From NCBI GenBank assembly GCA_023053545.1, contig JAKZAN010000006.1, positions 7,699,851 through 7,763,850 of the forward strand: 64,000 nt of DNA, written 5' to 3'. The translations under genes and the position numbers were made by a program. Source of the stretch: Lepidurus packardi. Lineage: Eukaryota > Arthropoda > Branchiopoda > Notostraca > Triopsidae. Below are positions 37,321 to 49,563 of this stretch, piece after piece. Position 1 is the first letter of the stretch. Each line of letters opens with the position of its first letter. Under the pieces are notes generated by a model, which was not told where the DNA came from, searched no databases, and was given only the letters and a program-made list of their open reading frames with translations.

Positions 37321-38644
37321 TTAATTTTTATACACCCGCTTGGACTTTGGAATTCTGCCATCCGTCTGGGAGCCTCGTTCCTTTAGCTCCTTTGCTGATT
37401 TCGATTCCTCTTCTTCCACATGACTCACCGCAGGTTTCTCAATACGTCTCTGTGATCGCACTACAACGCTCTGAATACCTTCTGAACCGACAGCTCGCAT
37501 TTTTTTGTCTTTGTTGGGCGATTGGTGCCCTTGCGAAGCAACATCTTCTTCATCTGCTTCATTATTCCGAGCCGAAGTCGTTTGATCCCCTTGTCGAGTT
37601 TTAGTCGTTTTCTTTTTTCGTCGCTTTCGGCGAATAAACCTACGAAGAAGCCACCGTCTGAAAGAACGCTGAATAGCCTGAGCAGCAAGGTCTCTTTTCT
37701 GGTTTTCTTCTTCCAAAAATATCCTTGCAGCTTCCTCTTGAGCCCTTCGTTCTATTATGGCAACGTATTCCTCATCAAGCACGCGAAATTCCTCCTATGT
37801 GTACCCAAAAGATGAGGTCAGTGTTTAGCTTAAGACAAGTAGTTGTAAATGGATACCTGAGCTGTACTGAACTCGCATTCTTTATTCGTAAGCGTTTGAC
37901 GCTTAGATTGAAGAGCGCTTGTTCCTAATTCAGAATCTGTCTGGGATTTTATCGTCCATTCTTTCACAGCTGTTGAAAGCTCGCTCCTATTACAATCAAG
38001 TGGTAATGGAAAAACTTGGCAAACAAACTTGCAGTTGTGTACTTGGTCGTTTCTAAGGCGTCTTCTTTAATTCCGTTGTTTCGGCACAAGTCTGCATAGC
38101 AAGACTGCAGTAACTTCAATTTCTCGCAAAGCTTTTGGTGTGGAATAAAATCGTCAGTTTCAATTTGATTCCTTGTATCGTCTCCACTAGCCCTTCGACG
38201 AACAGTCAGTAAGACAAAAAAGAGAAAGAACACTCAGTATGAGACTTACTTTACGGAACCTAAAACACGTTCGGTGCGGGTTGCTAAACGATGAAGTCTT
38301 TCGTCCAAATGGCGAATAAGTTTGGTGCTTTCTTCTTCGCTCGGTGAAATCTGGGCACTGTTTACTTCTATATTTCGTTTCTGCTTTTCGATTTCTTTTC
38401 GGTAGAATATAATCTTCTCACGGGAACCATTGTCTTCCCCTTGCTTGTCTTCCTGCAGCAAAGCACTGAGTTTCCTTCGTACCCCATTGGGCAAGCTGCC
38501 CGCCAAAGACTGTAATTCTTCGAGTATTTCACAAGCTTGATAATCGGGGTTACCTGTGATTGGAGAACTCGTTCTAGGTCTTTCTAATAAAGAAAGACTA
38601 CTTGCAAGTTCTTCTGTTATGTTTACAAGAGGCCAGTCAAGCAT
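37321..38644 (-). CDS. coiled-coil IQ-motif protein, DRC10/IQCD-like
   Basis: Four exons on the minus strand (38644-38250, 38192-38043, 37986-37857, 37794-37321) give 382 residues with closed phases. An in-frame stop precedes the ATG. The N-terminal part has a leucine-rich helical region and a long coiled coil (KIIFYRKEIEKQKRNIEVN). The C-terminal part is a second charged helix followed by one IQ calmodulin-binding motif, IQRSFRRWLLRRF (266-278), and a lysine/arginine-rich tail (RRKRRKKK). Coiled coil plus a single C-terminal IQ motif and basic tail matches dynein regulatory complex subunit 10 (IQCD, 449 aa in human), a part of the nexin link of motile axonemes. The match is by architecture and short motifs only; another IQ/coiled-coil protein is possible. 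Confidence 0.6.
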
Positions 38645-39729
38645 TCTTCGAAGCAGACATTAACTGCACCAACTGTTAGATCGATATATCATACCCGTTG
38701 TTCTGTTGCTATGCTGTTACCAATATATATTGGTAAACCCGGAAGTTTACGGGAATACTGCAAAGCGATACGATGTTTAGTTTCCAGACGGTGTCAACAA
38801 ATAACAAAAGATGTTTTCGCAAGAGTTTTTACATTATTAACAAAGTTTATTTCGCACAAAAATTGTCTTGAGAAGCTTACATGGCTTTTTTTCACCTTCT
38901 TCCCTTATACATGGCAAGCGTCCACAAAACCCCTTCCTTGTTACCAAAAAAACACTGGTATATCACTTGCTTTCTATGAATACAAAAAAAAAATTGCACT
39001 CGATTTGTCTGTCATGTTGTACAGCCATTATAGCCAATAAAGCAGAACCTAATCGTCATCAAATCATTCATAGGCCTCAATACTTGGAAGTGCTGGCTGA
39101 GCGAACCGAAAGTCCCTTTCTACCAACCTAACTCTGTTCCCCCTTGTCAAATAAATACAAAATTGACCCCGTTAATTCACCTATGTACAAAATAACTGTA
39201 CTCTTGAGTAACAAATGAGAAGTGGAGCATCTAGAAGTAAGGAAACCGTACGGTAATCGAAAACAAAAATGGCTATAAAATGGGCCCGACTGGAGAAAAA
39301 ATCTTTTGATGAGCGAGTGCGCTGGGTCCCACTTATTTCGCCTCCCAAGATGCAATTAAAAAAAAGAAACAAAAGAAAGAAACACCCTTCACCTTAAGTA
39401 GAAAAACCCACAGTTTGGCATCCGTATTTGGGGAGACATTTGATAGGTCGCCTAATGCCATTCATCTCTAGCCTAAATATTGAAATCCTTCTTAACCCTA
39501 CACCGAAGTTACTTTTAAAAACTTTAAGAAAAATTACCCGTTCTCTACTTAAAGAAAAACAAAAATACTTTGCCCCTTTTTGCATCAATCCGATTTTGCA
39601 AATCGACAGACCTTGGTCCATAAAAAAGATAACAAAAACAAATAACAACTGACTCCCAAATTAGCGAGTTTTTAAGGAAGATAATGGCGCAAAATGAGCT
39701 GTTTTCTCAATATGAGTTTTCAACAGCTC
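38645..39729. other. intergenic between IQ-motif gene and tenectin
   Basis: It holds the promoter of the IQ-motif gene and the 3' UTR of tenectin, both on the minus strand. Only short chance frames exist on the plus strand. A minus-strand AATAAA (plus-strand TTTATT near 38848) is a possible distant tenectin polyadenylation signal. Confidence 0.5.
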
Positions 39730-42700
39730 TTAACTAGCTGGCAACCGCAAGATTCCGTTAGCTTCTCGAACAATATGTCGGCGACGACGAACAGCAGCAG
39801 TCATGACTTTCCGAAGCATTGGTTCAGGCTGGCAAGCCTTGGGATCGCATTCCATCATGCCTTGAGCACCACATCTGTAACAGAAAAGAATAATTTAGTA
39901 TAAGCCTAAGTCGCTGTATTAAAGAGAGGAATTGCCACCAATTCTTACCTGCACTCGATGCAAGGTCCAGAAGCTTGCGGTACCACTTGTCCAACAGCAT
40001 AGAATTGGTTACTAATTTCGCAGCCACTGACTTCGACTTGGGTTGTTGTGGGAACAAAAGATGCCATTTTGGCACCGCCGAACGTCTCCATCTGTTGACC
40101 GGCAAGCAGCAAGGGTAAAGGCATGGGAGGTGTTTGAATCGTCATATTTTTCATCGTCTTCATGACGTGGCATTCATAACGCGGGCAGCAAAATCCAGCA
40201 ATCGCCTCTTCCCAGCAGCCGGGAATAGGAGGTGGGCAAGACTGTTGCAAGCAAATGATATCTCCGCGGAAGCAGAAGCAGAAATCGCAAGGGTCTTCGC
40301 GGGGAATTTGTTGAGCAGAAACGTAGACTTTTTGTTCGAAAAGACAAGCGCCGGGTCCAATAACCAAATCCGTGTGTTCGTGTACGTAGTCAGTAGTGTT
40401 AGCAACTGCTTCAGTGCTTACTTCGGTGACAGTTGACAGAGATGGCGTGGCAGTCACTCCTCCAGTTGTTTCTTGAGAGGTATCCAAGGAAACCGGTTCA
40501 GGAGTGCCAGGAGTGACTTCGCTAGCAGAATCTGGTGTGGAAGATGATGAACTTTCGGTACTGACAGTATCTGGGGATGCTCCTAACTCGGGTTGTTGGC
40601 TACTAGCATCAGGAGTAACTGAGCTACCAGCATCTGGAGCAGTTGGTGTGGAAGATGAGGGACTTTCGGTGCTGACAGTATCAGGGGATGTTCCTAACTC
40701 GGGTTGATGGCTACTACTACTAACTTCAGGGGTAACGGGTGATGCGGATGACTCAGTGCTTACTTCGGTGACAGTTGACAGAGATGGCGTGGCAGTCACT
40801 CCTCCAGTCGTTTCTTGAGAGGTATCCAAGGAAACCGGTTCAGGAGTGCCAGGAGTGACTTCGCTAGCAGAATCTGGTGTGGAAGATGATGAACTTTCGA
40901 TACTGACAATATCTGGGGATGCTCCTAACTCGGGTTGTTGGCTACTAGCATCAGGAGTAACTGAGCTACCAGCATCTGGAGCAGCTGGTGTGGAAGACGA
41001 GGGACTTTCGGTGCTGACAGTATCAGGGGATGTTCCTAACTCGGGTTGATGGCTACTACTACTAACTTCAGGGGTAACGGGTGATGCGGATGACTCAGTG
41101 CTTACTTCGGTGACAGTTGACAGAGATGGCGTGGCAGTCACTCCTCCAGTCGTTTCTTGAGAGGTATCCAAGGAAACCGGTTCAGGAGTGCCAGGAGTGA
41201 CTTCGCTAGCAGAATCTGGTGTGGAAGATGATGAACTTTCGGTACTGACAGTATCTGGGGATGCTCCTAACTCGGGTTGTTGGCTACTAGCTTCAGGTGA
41301 CGCGGATGCCACAGTGCTCGTGCTCTCCGTAACAACAGCTGGTGATGAGCTCGATTCGGTCTGTTGGTTTCCAGACTCAGGGGTGGCAACTGGTGAAGGC
41401 TGTTCAGTTATTCCAGAATCAACAATATTGTCGGGAGTCGTGATTGTTTCAGGTTGTTGGCTGCTCTCATCGACTGGAACCACTGGGCTGTCAGTTGCTG
41501 GTGCTTCAGATGCGGGTGATACAGAGGAGGTTTCATCTGTGGGCTTGGCAGTTGAGCCATCTGGAACGGAGCCGTCTTCAGCTAAAGGAGTAGTTGGTTC
41601 AGGTGATTCGGAGCTGCTGCTTCCGGTACTGGTAGAAATATCACCATCGGGGCCAGGTTGCGTGGCGTTAACCTGGTTTCCAGCTTCGGGGACAGAGCTT
41701 GGATTCTCTGAAGTACTTACTTCAGTTGCAGTAGGTTCTACGGGTTCTATAGGATTTACCGAGTCTATGGGGTCTACGGGGTCAACTTCCGTGCTTGTGG
41801 AAGAAACTGGGCTTGATTCTGTGGCGGGCACTGGGCTTTCGGTCGATTGGCTCTCGCTAACAGGATCAACAGAACTTTCGGCTGGACCTGAGCTTACTTC
41901 AGTGGAAGGCGCAGGACTTTCAGCAGAGGGGGTAATCGGGCTTTCTGATGAGCTCGGGCTTACTTCTGTGGCAGGCGCAGGGCTTTCTGTAGATTCGGTA
42001 GGTGTTCCGACTGAAACAGTGGGGATGCTCGAGATTTCAGATGGGATTGGGCTTGCATCCGTGGCAGGTGCAGGGCCTTCTGTAGATTCGCTAGTAGTTT
42101 CGACCGAAACAGTGGGGATGCTCGAGGTTTCAGATGGGATTGGGCTTGCATCCGTGGCAGGTGCAGGGCCTTCTGTAGATTCGCTAGTAGTTTCGACCGA
42201 AACAGTGGGGATGCTCGAGGTTTCAGATGGGATTGGGCTTGCGTCCGTGGCAGGTGCAGCGACTTCTGTAGATTCAGTAGAAGTTCCGACTTCAACTGGG
42301 GGAACGATCGGATTCTCAGACGAGCTGGGGCTTACGTCCGTAGTAGGCAAAGGGCTTTCACCAGATTCAGTGGATGTTCCAATTTCAAGCGCGGGGACAG
42401 ACGAACTTACTTCCGTGAGAGGTGCAGGTCTTTCGGAAGATTCAGTAGAGGTTTGATGATCGGGTGTAGTGACAGATTCGGAGCTACTTTCCGTGGTCTG
42501 AATGGGACTTCCGCTTAAGCTGCCAGGAGAGCTGACCTCGGGAGTTTCACTGGGACTTGGGGTGACCTCTACACCAGGAACAGGGCTTGCGGAGGCTTCA
42601 TTTAAGTCTTCGCTTTCCGTGGGTGCAATAGAGCTCCCTTCAGTACTTGAAGTATGAGAAATGTCGGTTACAGTGCTCTCAGTGTTGGATACTTCGCCTT

Positions 42701-45700
42701 CGCTTACTACCTCAGGGCGTTCGGTACCCTCTGTGCTTGTTTGAACAGATACGGCAGGCTCGCTGGATGATTCTGTACTGGAACCTTGACTTCCCTCGTC
42801 AGAAGTGCTTTCGGGAGTAGCAACGGGGTCAACAGGAACAGTGCTCTCCGTTGGAGGTGCGCTATCTATGGCGTCAGGAGTGTTGACTTCAGTGCTCGAA
42901 TCGCCGGTGACAGGGGTGGATGACACGCTACTTTCGGAGATACCCTGGGTGAGTACTGGGCCAACTGAGCTAGAACCATGAGTTACGCTGGGTTCAGTAT
43001 TGTCAGTTTCACCGTCTTCGGATAATGGAGTGCTGCTGGAAGGACCTTGGGAAACGCTACCTTCTGTACCAACAGATTGACTTACATCAGTTTCTTGAGA
43101 GCTGCTGGTTACTGCAGAGTCCGGACCTTCGGGAACGCCAGGTTCAGTAATAGGAACTTGGTCGATTTCGGATACTTCAGTACTACTGGGAAGTAGAAGA
43201 TCGGGGCTTTGAGAAACAGTACCGTCAGTACTGGTCGCGATTTCGTTTGTTGGTACGACAGCGATGGGAGAAGCATCGTCAGGAATAGAGCTTTCAGTGG
43301 AAGTCGGTTCAGAGGAGCTTGATCCGCTACCCTCGGTAGAGCTTACAGAGCTGCTATCAGTATCGGGTTCTGTGGATACATTGGTCTCCTTGTCTGGCGT
43401 AACTGTGGTGGATTGCTCGGTCAATGGAGAGTCGGAAGGTTGTGCGCTAGATGAGCCGGGTTCTTGCGGAGAATCAGTGGCAGGAGGCGCGGAATTTTCA
43501 CCGGTTCCGGAAGAAGGAACTGAAGATTCGCTGGTGGTAGAGTCAACCGCGGGAATTATAGTTGTTGAGGGAGTTCCAATAAGAAGATTCAGGCCCTCAG
43601 GATTGAAAACAGTGCCATTTTCTAAAAGGAGAATAGAATCGCGTCAGGAATTGTCACTACATTAAGGCTGAATTCTTCCAAGTAAAAACGTACCGCATTG
43701 GTATGATGGGCAGCACTTGACGGGGACTCCTTCAACTAGTTGACAATGACCCATGTCTTCAGACGGAGCGGGGCAGTTTAACAGTTGGCATCGGATGATA
43801 CTAAATTCGCAACTGCAAGAAACCTGGCAGTCATTGACAGTTGGGATGGAATCACCATGGGCATAGGACACTCCATCGAACAGACAGCCTCCTGTTTATC
43901 AAAAGATTATTAAGTAAATGAGTTAGAGTTTACAGTTTAGAGTTTACAACTATCATGTTAGAGTTTACAACTATCATGAATAAATTGTTATTTCACTTGA
44001 TATGTTTAATTCATGAGAAAATTCTTTGACATTAAGCTTGAGCACATAACAGCTATTGCACAACCCAATCCACCTTTTTTCACTGAATAATGAATGGGTA
44101 ACATGCAAATGAATCAGTGCCATCTGTGACTCCACATCAATAAGCTAAGGTATAGGGAGCCTTAAATAACTTTGAATCAAGATGTTATTAAAAAACGCCT
44201 TTCATTTCTAAAAAAGAGAAAGCTTTTACCTTCGCCAGGAACGATTAAAACAGGTGGAGTTACTGGAGGAATCAGACCAATGGATGATGTGGCGCTGGGT
44301 GCAGGTTCTCCTTCATCTACGGAAGCTGCAGTTTGGAAGTCCAAAGTAGTTTGACTCGACGTATCGGGTGTTACGAGGTCGGCCGATTCGGTAACTCCAC
44401 CGGTTGCAGGAGAAGAGCTGATTTCGGTAACGGGCGGTAAATCCGAGCCTGTTTCGGTTACTTGGCCTGGCTTCTCGCTAGCATTAGGTCCTTGTGGTGC
44501 GTCTGGTTGAGCTACGACCTCAGGTGTAGCTTCTGTTACGCCAGGTTGTTCGGTGCTGCTGCCTTCAATAAGACCAGAAGGTGACGAAATTTCTGCAGAT
44601 TGGGTTGTGCTTCCGCTAGCTTGGGATGAGGTCTGTTCGACGTCTACGATGTCAGAAGGTAGGGTTGTAGGTTCAACGACGGGGACCAATGGTTCCGAGC
44701 CTTCCGTGGGAGCAGGGCCTTCGATTTCTTTCATGGGATCAACGGTAGTCGAAGAGTGGTCTGGCTGATCAATATTACCGGTATTTGGAGTAACTATGTC
44801 CGGAATGACGTCTGTAATGTCAGGGTTTTCAGTGACAGCTGGGCTTTCTGATGACGAGCCGATGATTCCAGTGTTTGTCGTTGGTTCAGCAGGTTTGTCG
44901 TTAGCTTCGGTTGAACTTGGGAGTTGAGGGGCATCAGTCGTGTCAAGAACGTCAGTAATTTCAGTCTGGTCAGGACGTTCATTAGCGTCTGGGCCTTGAG
45001 ATGAGGAAGAAACGGAAGCGGGTTCTGTGGAGCTCTGGCTAGACGCTGATTCTTGAGACGGGGTTGTGGTGTCAACAGTAAGGTCGATTAAATCCTCAGG
45101 CTTCGACCCGCTGCTGGATTGGGATACAGAAGTGACATCTACAATGGGAGTGGTTTCTTCTTCTTGCTCGGTCACATCAGATCCTTCTGACACGGACGAC
45201 GTGCTGGTAACCTGAGTAGTCGACTGTTCTGGTTCGCTGATGGGCCCTTGAGTTGACTGTGACGAAGTATCGATTCCTTCGGGAGTCGCTCCGGGTTTTT
45301 CGGTGGTAATTGATCCTGCAGATGGGGACGAGCTGTTGGCAACTTCCGTAACTTTCTCAGGTTCTTCACTGCTGCCGGGTTCGGTAGATGTGTCTGGTTT
45401 GTCGGTGCCAACCGAGCTAATTGGGCCGGATGGACTATCAGTAACTGGAGTAACTAGCTCTGGTTTTTGTTCATTAATGGGACCTTGGGAACTAAGGTCT
45501 ACTTCGGTAGCGGAATCGATGTCTTCAGGTTTGTCTGTAGGGGTCGGTTCAGGTGTCTGCGGGGACTGATCAACTGTCTCAGTCGAAGAGCTAGGTCCAC
45601 CTTCAGGGGTCTGCGGTTTCCCAGTGGACGAGTCGGAAGGAGAGCCTGTCGATGGGGGTGAGCTTTCTTCCTGGCCTGGGGTTTGCGAGCTGGATTCCGT

Positions 45701-48700
45701 AGAAGACACCATATTCTCACCTTCAAGAGACGGGCTGGAAGATTCCGGGGTTACGGAGATGATTTCACCAGCATCCTCAGTGGATTGTTCTGGTAGGTGG
45801 CTAGAAGCAGGAAGATCAACGGTAGGCGTTACGGACGATGATTCGTCAATAATTTGGCCAGGTTCGGTGCTGGGCTCATCGGTGACGCTACCCGCCGGAG
45901 TTACGACTCCGGGCCGTTCGGAACTCAAGTCGGTCGCTTGCGAGGAAGAGGAAGGAATGTCAGTTGACGGAGATTCAGAACTCAAGTCGGTTGCCTGCGA
46001 AGAAGAGGACGGAATGCCAGTTGATGGAGATTCAGAACCCAAGTCGGTCGCTTGTGAAGAAGAGGATGGAATGCCAGTTAAAGAAGATTCGGAACCCAAG
46101 TCGGTCGCTTGTGAGGAAGAGGATGGAATATCAGTTGATGGAGCTTCGGAACTTCCGCCAGATTGAAATGGAACGGATGTGACTTGAACGATTTCCGGTT
46201 CTTCAGCTGATACGGTTGTCGAAACAGCATCAGGGATTGCACCTTCGCTGCTTGAGCTAGGTTGGCTACTGCTGGAGTCTACCGGTGGGGAAGGCTGGGA
46301 CTCGGGTGTGACATCACTGGGTTGTTCGCTAGGATCGACATTGTCAATAACGGAATCGGTGGTAGACGGTCCTTCGCTAACTTCGGGAGTGATTGGATTG
46401 GTAACGCCGTGAACAGGAGTTTCAGTAGTAGACGACGATCCTTCAGGAGCAAGGGAGGAGCTGGTACCTAGGGACGGCGTATGTTCACCGTCAAGATCTT
46501 CGGTAACTACTGGACTGGGAGAAGGTGTTGGGAATGGGACGGTAACTGCAGAGATATCTTCAGGTTTTTCGCTCGAGGTGACAGCTGCTTGGCCATCTAT
46601 TGGAGCAGCAGAGGAAGAGACAGAAGCTTCCGTGATTTCAATATTTTCTGAGCCGGATTCAGGGGTGGAAACCAAGTTTTCGCCGGTGAGGGCAGGAGGC
46701 GTTCCAGGAGTTGTGTTGTTAAAGGGACCGGGTGGTAGGGTACTGACACACTCGTAGGAATCAGGGCAACACTGGCCGGCAGGTCGTACAGCAGGAACGC
46801 ATTCTTGGCCTAAAGGCTCCCCACATTCCTGGACAGCGCAAACGATATCTCCATGCATACAGTAGCAGTGCTCGCAGGGATCCTCGCTGGGTACAAAAGA
46901 GCCATCAGAGAAGTACTCACCACTTTTGTAACAGCCGCCAGGCGTGGTAGGAGGTATCGTTGTACCGAGTATCAAAGCCGTATCTATAATAAATCAAAAC
47001 GACGTGCAATGTATTAGTTATGTTTTTTTTTTTTTAATCTTTCTTTGCCCGTTTCCTCTTCCAGTTTCTTATCTTGATTCATGCAGCTCTCGTGCGTGTC
47101 TTTTCTTCTTTTACCACATGTTCTGACAGGAGACCATGTGAAGAGTATAAGAAATAAAAAATCAACTTACCACAGTTGTAACGAACCGGGCAACAAACGC
47201 CTTCTACGAAAACCGGAGAGCATCCATCAACTTGTAAAATACACTCTTGCATCACGCAAGCGGTGTGGTTGCGAATACAATAACAAAGCTCGCAAGGTTT
47301 ACTGGCTAAGGACGGCACCTGCAATTAAACCACATGATTAACTATGCTCTGGTTGAAAACAACTGCATAATTTGAAGCTTACCAAGGCGCCATCGACGTA
47401 ATCAACACCATTGATTTGGCATCCTTCAACTTCGCCTAAGCTGCTAATGGTGGTAAGGGCCGTCATTGGTTTTTCAGTCGTAGGAGTTCCCCATGAGCCC
47501 ATCATTTGCATGCCACCCATACCGAACATGATAGGAACTGGGACTATTTTTTTAAGAAAGGAAAGAAAAAAACACAAAATTTACTTCAATTTGTCTTCAA
47601 ACCCACGCCAACCTAACGCCTAGGACAATTTTCTGTCTGTTCCAGTGACCTTTCTTGTTCAAATCAGTCGTGTTTTTCATAATCTAAACGTGTTAAACAG
47701 AACAACAAAAAGGGAAACCAAGGTTGGCTAGGATCATCACGCCAGATACACCGTATTGAACGCAAAGGTTAACTACCCCTTGTGGACAAAAATAAAATAA
47801 AGCAGGAATTTAAGATTCTGGGCATCTGTCGTCGGTTAGTTTTATTCATGTCCTAAGGTAATGCTTGGGTATGCAGTTCGAGTTTTTTCCTTAGCGGTCA
47901 TCCAGACCATGATTTCCAGCAGACAAGCAGCCTGATTTGAATAGGAAATTATGGAAGCCTAAGTAAAATAAAGCACAAGGCCGAGCTCTTAAAGAGGAAC
48001 TCTGAAGATGATGATGGAAGCGTATGGTATCATGTTGCGGAAGAAGCATGGACCCGGATACGGAATCACGATTACCGGCATGGGTAGACACTTACGTCAC
48101 TGGAGGATGACACTCGGCCTTGAATTTTAATGGTTGCTTGCTGCTTCTATTATTCGACGTATTATTTTCTCTGAATTTGTATATTTTTTCTTTTATCCGC
48201 GACCAAGCAACCGACTGACCAGCATATGCCTTGTTTGAAAAGGCTTCTTTCTCGTATTTCTTTTTTCTTTCTTTCTAACATCTGGACAGCGCACACATAT
48301 AACACACCTTAATTTTCCATAAGATGTTCGCGTAGCGTTTCACCCATAACCTTGGCTTTGAAGGTTTTGTTTTGTATCTTTCATAACTCGATTCTTACGC
48401 ATCCAAAAGTTAAAAATTCCCCCTTGACTTGTCCTATGACGGGGATGACTAGCCGATAATGTGTTGATGTTTATCTTTCTTTAGACTCAACGATCTAACT
48501 AAAACTTCCTATACGCTATATCCATTTAGGTATTTGACGTTTCATTAGCGTATAGTCAAAGTGTGACGTATTATAAGCAAAAGTATTTTTTACCTCCTGG
48601 ACAGTCGATGACTGGACAACATTGATCAGGTCGCTTCTCAATCACACAATCCTTTCCGACAGGTTTGGTAAATGGACACACTTTGAGGAAACACATGAGC

Positions 48701-49563
48701 ATCGAGTCGTGGCATGTACAGTTCAGGCATGGTTCGTTGGTAATAATACGGTCGCCTTCATTATAGTGCTGAAACATGTAATAGCATCCTAGCCAAAGGT
48801 AAAAAAAGAAAACGCAACTCGTTAGTCCGCATTCCAATTTTTATGAAGGTGAGTGGTATACTTTACCTGGTAACGCCATTTCGTCCTGGTTCCAAGGAGC
48901 TGCAAATTACACACAAAAAAGTCGTATAAGAATCTAGCTGAGTAATATTCCCTTTTCTCCATCGTGAAGGAAGTGGAGCGCGGTTATTATCATGGTATAT
49001 ATAAGCCAAGAACGTGATGAAGCTAATGAGGATAATTCAAAACTGACAGGGAGTCAGTGGGGTATTTTTGTAGAAAAAATCATGCACACACACATAACAT
49101 AATCGTTTCGGTCCTAAGCTTATTACTTTAAATGAAATGAAATAAAAAGGGAAAGCCAAGAAAATAAACGTAAAAAGAAAATCACTTTATCTTTAAGGTT
49201 TTTCACGTCCTTTGTCTTTTTTTGGCACATAATTACCCTACCGTAAATCGCCCAAGCTAATGAGTTTATTACTGGCCATAAATCCTGCCCCTGAACTTGA
49301 ACATTGTCAGACGCGACGTTATAAAAATATGCATGTCGTTTTCGAATCGGCTCTCCTGGCCTGTTCTCATGTTAGCAACAGAAAAAGTAAAAAACAACAA
49401 GAAGTTATTTCTGCCAATTGAGATAATCACCGTACCTGCACGGACGAGATGGATGCCTGTGAGGCCGAAGAAGACGACGGCTACAAGAACCATGGGCAAC
49501 CAAGGTTGCCCGCAACCTTGTCGTATCATGACTAATACCTCTGACGGAACCGCTTCTTAGAGT
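39730..49563 (-). CDS. Tnc: tenectin-like secreted VWC mucin (RGD-bearing matrix protein)
   Basis: Nine minus-strand exons: 49563-49436 (ATG at 49529), 48899-48867, 48788-48594, 47543-47383, 47318-47171, 46983-44230, 43891-43694, 43621-39949, 39874-39730. The coding part is 7401 bases, 2466 residues. The signal peptide ends ...GIHLVRA. Cysteine-rich VWC domains sit at about 44-107, 149-210, 228-289, 1131-1194, 2287-2346, with a shorter sixth at 2395-2436. Between them are two huge Ser/Thr/Pro/Glu regions (about 290-1128 and 1195-2285) typical of O-glycosylated mucins. VWC5 contains RGD (2313-2315; bases 40260-40268). Insect tenectin is an apical, cuticle-associated mucin with VWC domains and an integrin-binding RGD, which this matches in layout. 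The 5' UTR continues upstream through a splice acceptor (TTTCCTTACAG) directly before 49563. Exons 6 and 8 (2.75 and 3.67 kb) are unusually large. The tenectin name rests on architecture. Confidence 0.85.
40411..41290 (-). repeat. 342-bp coding tandem repeat in tenectin
   Basis: Near-identical units begin at 40411, 40753 and 41095 (exact period 342 bp, 114 residues). The third is partial, about 195 bp. Each encodes the same Ser/Thr/Pro-rich segment, including TSQETTGGVTATPSLS. The period is a multiple of three, so copy-number change keeps the frame. The low divergence points to recent duplication or ongoing homogenisation. Confidence 0.9.
42004..42282 (-). repeat. 93-bp coding tandem repeat in tenectin
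   Basis: Three units start at 42004, 42097 and 42190, with a diverged fourth from 42283. Each encodes 31 residues containing ATDASPIPSETSSIPT. It is in frame and independent of the 342-bp array. Confidence 0.85.
43694..43891 (-). other. VWC4 exon between the two mucin regions of tenectin
   Basis: A single 198-base exon carries one complete VWC domain (ten-cysteine pattern including CSCE, KCCP and YQCE). It has the same start and end phase (phase 1 in, phase 1 out), so it is a modular unit that could be duplicated or skipped without frame shift. Confidence 0.8.
43924..43978. repeat. 21-bp tandem repeat in a tenectin intron
   Basis: TAGAGTTTACAACTATCATG occurs at 43938-43957 and 43959-43978, with a partial unit at 43924-43934. 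It abuts the dispersed repeat that starts about 43975. Confidence 0.7.
43975..44158. repeat. short copy of a dispersed repeat in a tenectin intron
   Basis: The sequence is colinear in blocks with about 10384-10500 and 11039-11095: CATGAATAAATT, TAAGCTTGAGC, GCACAACC, ATGCAAATGAA and ATCAATAAGCTAAG. It lacks the several hundred central bases of that copy, as expected of an internally deleted non-autonomous element. Confidence 0.55.
45921..46148 (-). repeat. 57-bp coding tandem repeat in tenectin
   Basis: Four units begin at 45921, 45978, 46035 and 46092. Each encodes 19 residues with the core IPSSSSQATDL. The array lies in the first mucin region (exon 6) and keeps the frame. Confidence 0.88.

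Noticed and set aside
41188-42456. 422-codon plus-strand open frame
   Set aside because: It is the antisense of the tenectin mucin exon. The repetitive Ser/Thr/Glu codons avoid stops on the other strand, and the peptide repeats mirror the 342-bp and 93-bp units.
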